NCBI RefSeq assembly: GCF_018991925.1
Contig: NW_024732415.1
Coordinates: forward strand, 3,326,981-3,390,980
Reading direction: 5' to 3'
DNA: 64,000 nt
Origin: Homarus americanus
Lineage: Eukaryota; Arthropoda; Malacostraca; Decapoda; Nephropidae
This document shows positions 1-11,432 of this stretch, piece after piece; the first letter of the stretch is position 1, and every line of letters starts with the position of its first letter. The translations under genes and the position numbers were made by a program. The notes below the pieces were generated by a model. It had not been told where the DNA came from and searched no databases. It was given only the letters and a program-made list of their open reading frames with translations.

Positions 1-780
1 AACCTTACCTATGTCGTTTTATGTTTATTGTATTCCATGTATTCCATAGATAGATAGATAGATATATAGATTTTTTTTTTTCATCATCTTACTGAATGGT
101 GAACTAGTAAGCGTTGCCGGACTATAAGTATTGTACCGAGACAACATTAACGCCAGTCACCTTAAATGCATTTAGGACTCAGACACCAGCCATGCTAGAC
201 CTGACTGACTAGGAGATGAGGGCGCCACCCACTCCTGCACAGCGATGGTCTCATGGGCTGTAGAATATCCAGTGACGGAGGCAGTAGGATCTTGGCGCGG
301 ATATACACTGTGTGAATACATTAATTGTGTGCTGGATGTATACTTGCCTTCGGGTCTGTGTTGGAGTGGGTTAATGCTTGAGTTTCCGTGTGCGTGTGTG
401 TGTGAACAAAGTAACACCAACGGCTAGTAAACTGTAAGTGATTAATTGATAATTTATAATAAAGAGAAACGTAGAAGAAAGACACTCCTAACTCTCTAAC
501 TAGATCTGTTTCTAGAACTGATATCATTACTTCTATCAATGCGGATCTGTGCAGCATCTCTGAATGGGGAGGTAAAACCTGGTTAAGTTCAATAGTAATA
601 AAACTCAATATTTACCAATTACACTTTGTAAATTAGACGATCTCCCACCAATTACATTTCAGGACGCTATCAACCTGCCAAATTCTGAAACAAATATGTT
701 AGGCCTCACAATTTCCTCCAATATCCTCCAATATGTCCTGGAAATCACACATCTATCTATATAAAACAAAGAAGTATGTC
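1..780. other. Left flank, no gene seen
   Basis: Single-copy-looking sequence with a short GATA tract and poly(T) near 49-80. Short open frames exist around 172-608 on both strands, but they overlap one another, show no recognisable domain and have no convincing splice or start context. Nothing here resembles the tandem units to the right. Confidence 0.5.
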
Positions 781-842
781 TGTTTGTTTGTTTGTTTGTT
801 TGTGTGTCTGCACGAGAATCTCGGAAACTACTTTAGCGATCT
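757..842. other. Possible terminus of an unidentified mobile element
   Basis: A (TGTT)n stretch at about 781-802 sits between TATATAAAA and a GAGAATCTCGGAAACTACT segment. This arrangement (TATATAAA, TGTT run, then a CGAAACTAC-like phrase) resembles repeated element ends common in arthropod genomes. It directly abuts the first 25-bp minisatellite. The family cannot be named from this alone, and the resemblance is from memory of the pattern, not from an alignment. Confidence 0.25.
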
Positions 843-1150
843 GTAGTGATGATGGAAGGTGTTATATGTAGTGATGATGGATGGTGTTATATGTAGTGAT
901 GATGGATGGTGTTATATGGAGTGATGATGGATGATGTTATATGTAGTGGTGATGGATGTTGTTATATGTAGTGATGATGGGTGGTGTTATATTTAGTGAT
1001 GATGGATGGTGTTATATGTAGTGATGATGGGTGATGTTATATTTAGTGATGATGGATGGTGTTATATGTAGTGATGATGGATGGTGTTATATGTAGTAAT
1101 GATGGATGATGTTATATGTAGTGATGATGGGTGGTGTTTGATGTAGTGAT
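843..1150 (+). repeat. 25-bp minisatellite, left edge of the array
   Basis: About twelve copies of a 25-bp unit containing GATGATGGATGGTGTTATAT followed by GTAGT. Variants are single substitutions (GGATGG, GGGTGG, GGATGA). Shorter tracts of the same unit recur before each later core at about 4105-4190, 9310-9394, 13325-13430, 18555-18640 and 23230-23310. It is the shared junction of all units and probably the site of unequal exchange. Confidence 0.85.
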
Positions 1151-1151
1151 G

Positions 1152-1375
1152 ATTAGACAATAAAATAATAACAGTTTAATGCTAAAAAAATATACTTTGC
1201 TGTGCCGTTGTAGTGAAAAACATGGTGGAACTTACATACACCGTTAATGAACTATTGATAGAAGAAGAAGTTTTGGGGACTGAACAGTGAGACAATGTGG
1301 AGCCTCCCGGAGGGTGGCGTCCTACCGTAGCCTAGCGAATGAGACGCCCGGAGGGCGGCGTTTGTGCTAGTCCTT
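1152..1375 (+). other. Leader segment of unit 1 with GC hairpin
   Basis: Conserved non-coding lead-in to each core. It includes the phrase CTAAAAAAATATACTTTGC and, next to the reverse-transcriptase fragment, a GC-rich inverted repeat at 1343-1359 (GACGCCC, loop GGA, GGGCGGC). In units 4-6 the same place reads GCCGCCC-TGA-GGGCGGC (13619-13635 in unit 4), a perfect 7-bp stem. No long open frame crosses the leader. Confidence 0.6.
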
Positions 1376-2032
1376 AATATAGATAAAGCTGCCTCCCGAA
1401 AGTTGGGAATGCTGTACAGACGCCGTAGCTACTTCACTCCTGAGCAGTTGCTCCAAGTATATAAGGGATTCATTCGTTCTAACTTGGAGTACTGCTCTCA
1501 TGTCTGGGGTGGCTCTTCTTCTGTCCAACTATTAGATAGGGTGGAATCAAAGGCATTTCGTCTTATTAACTTTCCTCCTTTAGTCGACAATCTCTCTTCC
1601 CTTTCTCTTCGCCGCAATGTTGCTTCACTCTCTCTCTTTTACAGGTACTTTAACGGGCAATGTTCGGTGAATTTGGCATCCTGTGTACCGCCGGCAAGGC
1701 CGTGGGCTCATAACACCGTCTTGCCCGCGATGCCCACCGTTTCTCTGTGGATGTCGGTCACCCGAGAATAACCCGTTATAGTACCTCCTTCTTTCCTCAC
1801 ACAGCCAACCTGTGGAATGCTCTGCCTTCTTCTGTGTTTCCATACTTATACAATCTGTCTCACTTTAAAAGGTGGTTTTTCGGCATCTTCGTGGTGTAGA
1901 AGAACACAGTATAACCCTTTTCTTCTCTATTTTCAATTTCTTTCTATTCTTTTTTTTTTCGCCCCCGAGGCCCCGTTGTGAGTCGTTTGACCTGTACCCG
2001 GGTGGGCTAATTCCGGTAAAAAAGAAAAAGAT
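1364..2032 (+). mobile_element. Truncated non-LTR retrotransposon tail, unit 1
   Basis: The open frame encodes the C-terminal end of a Jockey/CR1-like reverse transcriptase. The diagnostic run is GFIRSNLEYCSHVWGGSS followed by LLDRVESKAFRLI, which in this family lies after the catalytic palm; the YxDD catalytic motif itself is absent because the element is 5'-truncated. A one-base loss near 1714 shifts the frame relative to unit 2, so the last third continues in another frame (FFPHTANLWNALPSS-like). The 3' UTR contains TTTCGCCCCCGAGGCCCC and ends GGGCTAATTCCGGTAAAAAA, an A-rich tail typical of target-primed insertion. Non-functional remnant. The first codon is not a genuine start. Confidence 0.85.
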
Positions 2033-2106
2033 ATTCTATTTGACTAACACCAAACGATTTTATTCACCAGAAAGCGCATGAAAATATATGGACGAATTAC
2101 ATCTTT

Positions 2107-3170
2107 TCAATCGCAAAATTTTCTTCTGGCGCTTGTGGAGTAAACTGTATTATCCGTCTCGAAGTAGAGGGTGTTCGAATGGTAGTTTAGGGCGAAACGG
2201 TACTGACTTAACATTTGCTTGCCCATTGTGAAGTCAAATGTATTATCGGGCATCTCATGCACGGGGCCGCTGTAGATAAACTTATTGGAGCTCAAGGCAA
2301 TCCTAATTCTTTCCGGGCGTTAATATAAACCCAGTTTTTGCTTCCAACATTTTTGTGACATATAAAAATTTGTTGCACCGCTGTCGATGTGGATATAGAG
2401 TGTGGGCCTGACCAAGGCGTCTGATGTGTGAGCTTCTAAAACGTATTGGAAAGATCTGTATAACAGGTGGGACTTTTCTTTGAGGACCTTGGGAGAGGTG
2501 AAATATAAGGTTGAATTTTCCGTGTTGAAGGTTTGGAGGACACGGGTACGACGGAGGGTTTGGTTGTCCAAGAATATATTGTTATACTCTTGATTTCTCC
2601 CCATTTCCGGGGGAAAGACAGATATTCTAGAGAAAAATATTACCTCATCGTTAAGTTTGATCTTTTGTTCGTATAGTTCTCTGAACTCCATTCGCTTCAT
2701 ACCACCCCACAAATCAATTACACATTTTGTAGTACACCTTTCATATTGCAGTAGGTCTAGTCCTTTAGCCTTCTAATACGACATGAAAAATGTGGTCGCT
2801 CCTGAATCCACATACAAGGTGCATGGCTTGTCATTGATCTCAGCGTCAACTTTGTTTAGATCATGAAGCGATACACTCGTCATCTTGGAAACGTCAGGCA
2901 TCTATGATACACGTGGGGGCGGGTCTAAGAAGAGGGTCAGAACACCATCATTAGATAAGAGGGGGCGAAGGCTTTCCTTCGACTTCAGAAGCAGTTTCTT
3001 CCTCTGGTACTTTATCCTCTTACTCATTCTGCCCCGTAGAGGAGGGACTTCCCTTGAACGTAATTTTTTCGATTCAACTTTCTTACCCATTATATATTTT
3101 AGGGTTATACGGTATAAGAGTATACTTGTCAATAGGACCAAAGATGCGACCAATCTTAAATATAAATGTA
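2107..3170 (-). pseudogene. Decayed retropepsin-like ORF, unit 1
   Basis: Read on the - strand, one frame runs from about 3170 to 2107, broken by three stop codons (TAG at 2902-2904, TAG at 2773-2775, TAA at 2320-2322). The N-terminal part is basic (KKVESKKLRSREVP, then SKRIKYQRKK). Two aspartic-protease-like signatures follow: YVDSGATTFFMS (DSGAT at 2794-2808) and HIDSGATNFY (DSGAT at 2371-2385). Each is followed by a C-terminal strand pattern of the retropepsin type (NSTLYFTS after the first, LNYHSNTLYFE after the second). This suggests two tandem retropepsin-like domains from an LTR-retroelement polyprotein. Family assignment (Ty3 or BEL type) is open. It is convergent with the non-LTR tail to its left and clearly non-functional. 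Confidence 0.65.
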
Positions 3171-3189
3171 GGAAGAGGTCATTAAGGGA

Positions 3190-4190
3190 AGTGGAGATGA
3201 TAATGCAATGGTACTGGAGGTAGTGGTGATGTGTGATAGTAGTACTGGTGGTAATGGGTGATAGTAGTAGTGATGATGATAATGCAATGGTATTGGAGGT
3301 AGGGGTGATGTGTGATAATAGTAGTGATGATGATAATGCAATGGTACTGGAGGTAGTGGTAATGTGTGATAGTAGTACTGGTGGTAATGGGTGATAGTAG
3401 TAGGGATGATGATATTGCAATGGTCCTGGAGGTAGTGGTGATGTGTGATAGTAGCAGTGATGATGATTATGTGATGGTACTGGAGATAGTGGTGATAAGT
3501 GATAGTAGTAGTGGTGGTAGAGATGTGTGATAGTAGTAGTGGTGGTAGTGATGTGTGATAGTAGTAGTGATGATGATAATGCAATGGTAGTGGAGGTAGT
3601 GGTGATGTGTGATAGAAGTAGTGATGATGATAATGCAATGGTACTGGAGGTAGTGGTGATGTGTGATAGTAGTAGTGATGATGATAATGCAATGGTAGTG
3701 GAGGTAGTGGTGATGTGTGATAGTAGTAGTGATGATGACAATGCAATGGTAGTGGAGGTAGTGGTGATGTGTGATAGTAGTAGTGATGATGACAATGCAA
3801 TGGTACTGGAGGTAGTGGTGATGTGTGATAGTAGTAGTGGTGGTAGTGATGTGTGATAGTAGTACTGGTCGTAGTGAAGTGTCATAGTATTAATGGTGGT
3901 AATGTGTGATAGTAGTAGTGGTGGTAGTGATATGTGATAGTAGTAGTGGTGGTTGTGATGTGTGATAGTAGTAGTGGTGGTAATGTGTGACAGTAGTGGT
4001 GCTGATAGCGATATCTGACAGTGGTGATGGTGATAATTGTGGTGGTGTTGGTGATATGTAATAGTAGTTACATGTGTGGTAGTGATGATGGTAGTAATGT
4101 GTGTGGTAGTGATGATGGATGGTGTTATATGTAGTGATGATGGATGGTGTTATATGTAATGATGATGGGTGGTGTTATATGTAGTGATGA
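3190..4190 (+). repeat. 54/28-bp minisatellite domain, unit 1
   Basis: Tandem 54-bp units built around GATAATGCAATGGTACTGG and GTGGTGATGTGTGATAGTAG, with some 28-bp units (GTGGTAGTGATGTGTGATAG core). It is the shortest of the six domains at about 1.0 kb. It closes with the conserved spacer (about 3995-4105) and three or four 25-bp units. The 54-bp period is divisible by three, which keeps frames open on both strands; these are not genes. Confidence 0.9.
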
Positions 4191-4401
4191 TTAGACAATA
4201 AATTAATAACAGTTTAATGCTAAAAAAATATACTTTGCTGTACCGTTGGAGTGATAAACATGGTGAAACTTACATACACCGTTAATTATCTATTGATGGA
4301 AGAAGAAGTTTTGGGGACTGAACAGTGAGACAATGTGGAGCCTCCCGGAGGGTGGCGTCCTACCGTAGCCTAGCGAATGAGACGCCCGGAGGGCGGCGTT
4401 T

Positions 4402-5066
4402 GTGCTAGTCCTTAATATAGTTAAAGCTGCCTCCCGAAAGTTGGGAATGCTGTACAGATGTCGTAGCTACTTCACTCGTGAGCAGTTGCTCCAAGTATAT
4501 AAGGGATTCATTCGTTCTAACTTGGAGTACTGCTCTCATATCTGGGGTGGCTCTTCTTCTGTCCAACTATTAGATAGGGTGGAATCAAAGGCATTTCGTC
4601 TTGTTAACTTTCCTCCTTTTGTTGACCATCTCTTTTCCCTTTCTCTTCGCCGCAATGTTGCTTCACTCTCTCTCTTTTACAGGTACTTTAACGGGCAATG
4701 TTCGGTGAATTTGGCATCCTGTGTACCGTCGGCTAGGCCGTGGGCTCGTAACACATGTCTTGCCCGCGGTGCCCACCGTTTCTCTGTGGATGTCGGTCAC
4801 CCGAGAATAACCCGTTATAGTACCTCCTTCTTTCCTCACACAGCCAAACTGTGGAATGTTCTGCCTTCTTCTGTGTTTCCATACTTATACAATCTGTCTC
4901 ACTATAAAAAGCTGGTTTTCCGGCATCTTCATGGTGTAGATTAACACAGTATAACCCTTTTCTTCTCTATTTTCAATTTCTTTCTGTTCTTTTTTTTTTC
5001 GCCCCCCAGGCCCCGTTGTGGGTCGTTTGACCTGTGCCCGGGTGGGCTAATTCCGGTAAAAAAAAT
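4402..5066 (+). mobile_element. Truncated non-LTR retrotransposon tail, unit 2
   Basis: Best preserved copy of the reverse-transcriptase C-terminus: 4402-4944 is open for 180 codons and reads through to the natural-looking end VFRHLHGVD. It contains LEYCSHIWGGSSS, then RRNVASLSLFYRYFNGQC, then SFFPHTAKLWNVLPSS, the usual order at the end of Jockey/CR1-like ORF2 proteins. Unit 2 has one more base than units 1 and 3 in the AACACATGTCTTG stretch, which keeps the frame. The 3' UTR ends in GGTAAAAAAA followed by (AT)n. It lacks the endonuclease and catalytic palm and is inactive. Confidence 0.87.
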
Positions 5067-5151
5067 ATATATATACATATTCTATTTGACTAACACCAAA
5101 GATTTTATTCACCAGAAAGCGCATCAAAATATATGGACGAATTACATCTTT

Positions 5152-6200
5152 TCAATCGTAAGATTTTCTTCTGGCGCTTGTGGAGTAAACTGTATTACCC
5201 GTCTCGAAGTAGAGGGTGTTCGAATGGTAGTTTAGGGCGAAACGGTACTGACTTAACATTTGCTTGCCCAGTGTGAAGTCAAATGTACTATCGGGCATCT
5301 CATGCACGGGGCCGCTGTAGATAAACTTTCTGGAACTCAAGGCAATCCTAATTCTTTCCGGGCGTTAATATAGACCCAGTTTTTGCTTCCAACATTTTTG
5401 TGAAATAAAAAAATTTTGCGCACCGCTGTCGATGTGGATATAGAGTGTGGGCCTGACCAAGGCGTCTAATGTGTGAGCTTCTAGAACGTATTATAAATCT
5501 TTGGATGACAGTTCGTGATGGTCTTTGAGGACCTTGGGAGAGGTGAAATATAAGGTTGAATTTTCCGTGTTGAAGGTTTGGAGGACACGGGTACGACGGA
5601 GGGTTTGGTTGTCCAAGAATATATTATTATACGTTCGTTTTCTCCCCATTTCCGGGGGAAAGATACATATAATAGAGAAAAATATTACCTCATCACTTAG
5701 TTTGATCTTTTGTTCGTATAATTCTCTGAACTCCATTTTCTTCATACCACCCCACAAATCAATTAAATATTTTTTAGTACACTTTTCATATTGCAGTAGG
5801 TCCAGTCCTTTAGCCTTCTAATACGACATGAAAAATGTGGTCGTTCCTGAATCCACATACAAGGTGCATGGCTTGTCATTGATCTCAGCGTCAACTCTGT
5901 TTAGATCATGAAGCGATACTTTCATCATCTTGGAAACGTCAGGCATCTATGATACACGTGCGGTCGGGTCTAAGAAGAGGGTCAGAACACCATCATTAGA
6001 TAAGAGGGGGCGAAGGCTTTCCTTCGACTTTAGCAGCAGTTTCTTCCTCTGGTACTTTATCCTCTTACTCATTCTGCCCCGTAGAGGAGGGACTTCCCTT
6101 GAACGTAACTATTTCGATTGAATTTTCTTACCCATTATATATATTAGGGTTATACGGTATAAGAGTATAATTGTCAATATGACCAAAGATGCTGACCAAT
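5152..6200 (-). pseudogene. Decayed retropepsin-like ORF, unit 2
   Basis: Homologous to the unit 1 fragment, with the same three early stops. Additional damage: a rearranged stretch near 5495-5520 introduces a stop after SPKVLKDHHELSSKDL, and a T-to-A change near 6110 creates a stop in the basic N-terminal part. The first active-site-like motif reads DSGTT instead of DSGAT. Units 2 and 3 share these marks and are sister copies over this segment. Confidence 0.6.
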
Positions 6201-6237
6201 CTTAAATATAAATGTAGGAAGAGGTCATTAACGGAAG

Positions 6238-9200
6238 TGGAGATGATAATGCAATGGTACTGGAGGTAGTGGTGATGTGTGATAGTAGTACTGGTGGTAA
6301 TGGGTGATAGTAGTAGGGATGTGGATAATGCAATGGTACTGGAGGTAGTGGTGATGTGTGATAGTAGTAGTGATGATGATAATGCAATGGTACTGGAGGT
6401 TAGTGGTGATGTGTGATAGTAGTAGTGATGATGATAATGCAATGGTATTGGAGGTAGGGGTGATGTGTGATAGTAGTAGTGATGATGATAATGCAATGGT
6501 ACTGGAGGTAGTGGTAATGTGTGATAGTAGTACTGGTGGTAATGGGTGATAGTAGTAGTGATGATGATATTGCAATGGTCCTGGAATTATTGGTGATGTG
6601 TGATAGTAGCAGTGATGATGATTATGCAATGGTCCTGGAGGTAGTGGTGATAAGTGATAGTAGTAGTGGTGGTAGAGATGTGTGATAGTAGTAGTGGTGG
6701 TAGTGATGTGTGATAGTAGTAGTGATGATGATAATGCAATGGTAGTGGAGGTAGTGGTGATGTGTGATAGTAGTACTGGTGGTAGTGATGTGTGATAATA
6801 GTACTGGTGGTAGTGACGTGTGATCGTAGTAGTGGTGGTAGTGATGTGTGATAATAGTAGTGGTGGTAGTTATGTGTGATAATAGTAGTGGTGGTAGTTT
6901 GTGGAGTAGTACTGGTGGTAGTGATGTGTGATAATAGTAGTGGTGGTAATGATCTGTGATAGTAGTAATGGTGGTAGTGATGTGTGATAATAGTAGTGGT
7001 GGTAGTTTGTGGAGTAGTACTGGTGGTAGTTATGTGTGGTAGTAGTACTGGTGGTAGTGACGTGTGATAATAGTAGTGGTGGTAGTGATGTGTGATAGTA
7101 GTAGTATTGGTGGTAATTTGTGATAGTAGTACTGGTGGTAATGTGTGATAGTAGTACCGGTGGTAGTGATGTGTTATAATAGTACTAGTGGTAGTGATGT
7201 GTGATCGTAGTAGTGGTGGTAGTTATGTGTGATATTAGTAGTGGTGGTAGTGATGTGTGATAGTAGTAGTAGTGGTGGTAGTGATGTGTGATAGTAGTAC
7301 CGGTGGTAGTGATGTGTGATAGTAGTAGTGGTGGTAATGTGTGATAGTATTACTGGTGGTAATGTGTGATGATGATAATGCAATGGTACTGGAGGTAGTG
7401 ATGTGTGATAGTAGTAGTGATGATGATAATGCAATGGTACTGGAGGTAGTGGTAATGTGTGATAGTAGTAGTGATGATGATAATGCAATGGTACTGAAGG
7501 TAATGGTGATGTGTGATAGTAGTACTGGTGGTAGTGATGTGTGATAGTAGTAGTGGTGGTAGTGATGTGTGATAGTAGTAGTGATGATGATAATGCAATG
7601 GTAATGGGGGTAGTGGTGATGTGTGTTAGTACTATTAGTGGTAGTGATGTGTGATAGTAGTACTGGTGGTAGTGATGTGTGATAATAATAGTGGTGGTTA
7701 ATGATGTTTGATAGTAGTAGTGGTAGTAATGTGTGATAATAGTAGTGATGATGATATTACAATGGTAGTGGAGGTAGTGATGATGTGTGATAGTAGTAGT
7801 GGTGGTAATGTGTGATAGTATTAGTGGTGGAAATATGTGATAGTAGTAGTGGTAGTAGTGATGTGTGATAGTACTACTGGTGGTAGTGAAGTGTCATAGT
7901 ATTAATGGTGGTAATGTGTGATAGTGGTAGTGGTGGTAGTGATATGTGATAGTAGTAGTGGTGGTTGTGATGTGTGATAGTAGTAGTGGTGGTAGTGATG
8001 TGTGATAGTAGTAGTGATGATGATAATGCAATGGTAGTGGAGGTAGTGGTGATGTGTGATAGTAGTAGTGATGATGATAATGCAATGGTACTGGAGGTAG
8101 TGGTGATGTGTGATAGTAGTAATGATGATGACAATGCAATGGTACTGGAGGTAGTGGTGTTTTGTGATAGTAGTAGTGGTGGTAGTGATGTGTGATAGTA
8201 ATACTGGTGGTATTGATGTGTGATAGTAGTAGTGGTGATAATGTGTGATAATAGTAGTGATGATGATATTACAATGGTAGTGGAGGTAGTGATGATGTGT
8301 GATAGTAGTAGTGGTGGTAATGTGTGATAGTATTAGTGGTGGAAATATGTGATAGTAGTAGTGGTAGTAGTGATGTGTGATAGTACTACTGGTGGTAGTG
8401 AAGTGTCATAGTATTAATGGTGGTAATGTGTGATAGTGGTAGTGGTGGTAGTGATATGTGATAGTAGTAGTGGTGGTTGTGATGTGTGATAGTAGTAGTG
8501 GTGGTAGTGATGTGTGATAGTAGTGGTGATGATGATAATGCAATGGTAGTGGAGGTAGTGGTGATGTGTGATAGTAGTAGTGATGATGATAATGCAATGG
8601 TACTGGAGGTAGTGGTGATGTGTGATAGTAGTAATGATGATGACAATGCAATGGTACTGGAGGTAGTTGTGATGTGTGATAGTAGTACTGGTGGTAGTGA
8701 AGTCTCATAGTATTAATGGTGGTAATGTGTGATAGTGGTAGTGGTGGTAGTGATATGTGATAGTAATAGTGGTGGTTGTGATGTGTGATAGTAGTAGTGG
8801 TGGTAGTGATGTGTGATAGTAGTAGCGATGATGATAATGCAATGGTAGTGGAGGTAGTGGTGATGTGTGATAGTAGTAGTGATGATGATAATGCAATGGT
8901 AATGGAGGTAGTGGTGATGTGTGATAGTAGTAGTGATGATGACAATGCAATGGTACTGGAGGTAGTGGTGATGTGTGATAGTAGTAGTGATGATGACAAT
9001 GCAATGGTACTGGAAGTAGTGGTGATGTGTGATAGTAGTAGTGGTGGTAGTGATGTGTGATAGTAGTACTGGTGGTAGTGAAGTGTCATAGTATTAATGG
9101 TGGTAATGTGTGATAGTAGTAGTGGTGGTAGTGATATGTGATAGTAGTAGTGGTGGTTGTGATGTGTGATACTAGTAGTGGTGGTAATGTGTGACAGTAG

Positions 9201-9394
9201 TGGTGCTGATAGCGATATCTGACAGTGGTGATGGTGATAATTGTGGTGGTGTTGGTGATATGTAATAGTAGTTACATGTGTGGTAGTGATGATGGTAGTA
9301 ATGTGTGTGGTAGTGATGATGGATGGTGTTATATGTAGTGATGATCGATGGTGTTATATGTAATGATGATGGGTGGTGTTATATGTAGTGATGA
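6238..9394 (+). repeat. 54/28-bp minisatellite domain, unit 2
   Basis: About 3.1 kb. It starts with 54-bp units, passes through a long run of 28-bp units with TGTGGAGTAGTACTGG variants (about 6780-7360), then returns to alternating blocks. A sub-block is itself duplicated: the stretch around 7730-8150 recurs around 8240-8660 at an offset of about 512 bp, and in part again from about 8690. The spacer and 25-bp units end it at about 9394. Confidence 0.88.
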
Positions 9395-9605
9395 TTAGAC
9401 AATAAATTAATAACAGTTTAATGCTAAAAAAATATACTTTGCTGTACCGTTGGAGTGATAAACATGGTGAAACTTACATACACCGTTAATTATCTATTGA
9501 TGGAAGAAGAAGTTTTGGGGACTGAACAGTGAGACAATGTGGAGCCTCCCGGAGGGTGGCGTCCTACCGTAGCCTTGCGAATGAGACGCCCGGAGGGCGG
9601 CGTTT

Positions 9606-10272
9606 GTGCTAGTCCTTAATATAGTTAAAGCTGCCTCCCGAAAGTTGGGAATGCTGTACAGATGTCGTAGCTACTTCACTCGTGAGCAGTTGCTCCAAGT
9701 ATATAAGGGATTCATTCGTCCTAACTTGGAGTACTGCTCTCATATCTGGGGTGGCTCTTCTTCTGTCCAACTATTAAATAGGGTGGAATCAAAGGCATTT
9801 CGTCTTGTTAACTTTCCTCCTTTTGTTGACCATCTCTTTTCCCTTTCTCTTCGCCGCAATGTTGCTTCACTCTCTCTCTTTTACAGGTACTTTAACGGGC
9901 AATGTTCGGTGAATTTGACATCCTGTGTACCGTCGGCTAGGCCGTGGGCTCGTAACACCGTCTTGCCCGCGGCGCCCACCGTTTCTCTGTGGATGTCGGT
10001 CACCCGAGAATAACCCGTTATAGTACCTCCTTCTTTCCTCACACAGCCAAACTGTAGAATGTTCTGCCTTCTTCTGTGTTTCCATACTTATACAATCTGT
10101 CTCACTTTAAAAAGCTGGTTTTCCGGCATCTTCATGGTGTAGATTAACACAGTATAACCCTTTTCTTCTCTATTTTCAATTTCTTTCTGTTCATTATTTT
10201 TCGCCCCCCAGGCCCCGTTGTGGGTCGTTTGACCTGTGCCCGGGTGGGCTAATTCCGGTAAAAAAGAAAAAG
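9606..10272 (+). mobile_element. Truncated non-LTR retrotransposon tail, unit 3
   Basis: Near-identical to unit 2 through GFIRPNLEYCSHIWGGSS, but with the one-base shortening also found in unit 1 (AACACCGTCTTG near 9956), so the open frame stops at 10013. A later change also gives TAG where unit 2 has TGG (AAACTGTAGAATG, near 10053). The tail GGTAAAAAAGAAAAAG matches unit 1 rather than unit 2, a sign of mosaic exchange between units. Confidence 0.85.
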
Positions 10273-10348
10273 ATATTCTATTTGACTAACACCAAACGAT
10301 TTTATTCACCAGAAAGCGCATCAAAATATATGGACGAATTACATCTTT

Positions 10349-11400
10349 TCAATCGTAAGATTTTCTTCTGGCGCTTGTGGAGTAAACTGTATTATCCGTC
10401 TCGAAGTAGAGGGTGTTCGAATGGTAGTTTAGGGCGAAACGGTACTGACTTAACATTTGCTTGCCCAGTGTGAAGTCAAATGTACTATCGGGCATCTCAT
10501 GCACGGGGCCGCTGTAGATAAACTTTCTGGAACTCAAGGCAATCCTAATTCTTTCCGGGCGTTAATATAGACCCAGTTTTTGCTTCCAACATTTTTGTGA
10601 AATAAAAAAATTTTGCGCACCGCTGTCGATGTGGATATAGAGTTTGGGCCTGACCAAGGCGTCTAATGTGTGAGCTTCTAGAACGTATTATAAATCTTTG
10701 GATGACAGTTCGTGATGGTCTTTGAGGACCTTGGGAGAGGTGAAATATAAGGTTGAATTTTCCGTGTTGAAGGTTTGGAGGACACGGGTACGACGGAGGG
10801 TTTGGTTGTCCAAGAATATATTATTATACGTTCGTTTTCTCCCCATTTCCGGGGGAAAGATACATATAATAGAGAAAAATATTACCTCATCACTTAGTTT
10901 GATCTTTTGTTCGTATAATTCTCTGAACTCCATTTTCTTCATACCACCCCACAAATCAATTAAATATTTTTTAGTACACTTTTCATATTGCAGTAGGTCC
11001 AGTCCTTTAGCCTTCTAATACGACATGAAAAATGTGGTCGTTCCTGAATCCACATACAAGGTGCATGGCTTGTCATTGATCTCAGCGTCAACTCTGTTTA
11101 GATCATGAAGCGATACTTTCATCATCTTGGAAACGTCAGGCATCTATGATACACGTGCGGTCGGGTCTAAGAAGAGGGTCAGAACACCATCATTAGATAA
11201 GAGGGGGCGAAGGCTTTCCTTCGACTTTAGCAGCAGTTTCTTCCTCTGGTACTTTATCCTCTTACTCATTCTGCCCCGTAGAGGAGGGACTTCCCTTGAA
11301 CGTAACTATTTCGATTCAACTTTCTTACCCATTATATATTTTAGGGTTATACGGTATAAGAGTATAATTGTCAATATGACCAAAGATGCTGACCAATCTT
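10349..11400 (-). pseudogene. Decayed retropepsin-like ORF, unit 3
   Basis: Essentially the same sequence as unit 2, including the SPKVLKDHHELSSKDL break and the DSGTT variant at the first motif. The second domain reads MSSRKFIYSGPVHEMPDS, then LGKQMLSQYRFALNYHSN. Non-functional. Confidence 0.6.
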
Positions 11401-11432
11401 AAATATAAATGTAGGAAGAGGTCATTAACGGA

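Noticed and set aside
2902..3885. Long open frames (327, 484, 376, 667 codons and others) across the minisatellite domains
   Set aside because: They translate the 54-bp and 28-bp units only, are open on both strands and in several frames, and show no domain. Period divisibility explains them. Only the short non-repeat end of the first (about 2902-3170) belongs to the retropepsin-like remnant.
4402..4944. Active reverse transcriptase
   Set aside because: Only the C-terminal end is present; the catalytic palm and endonuclease are missing, so it cannot be autonomous.
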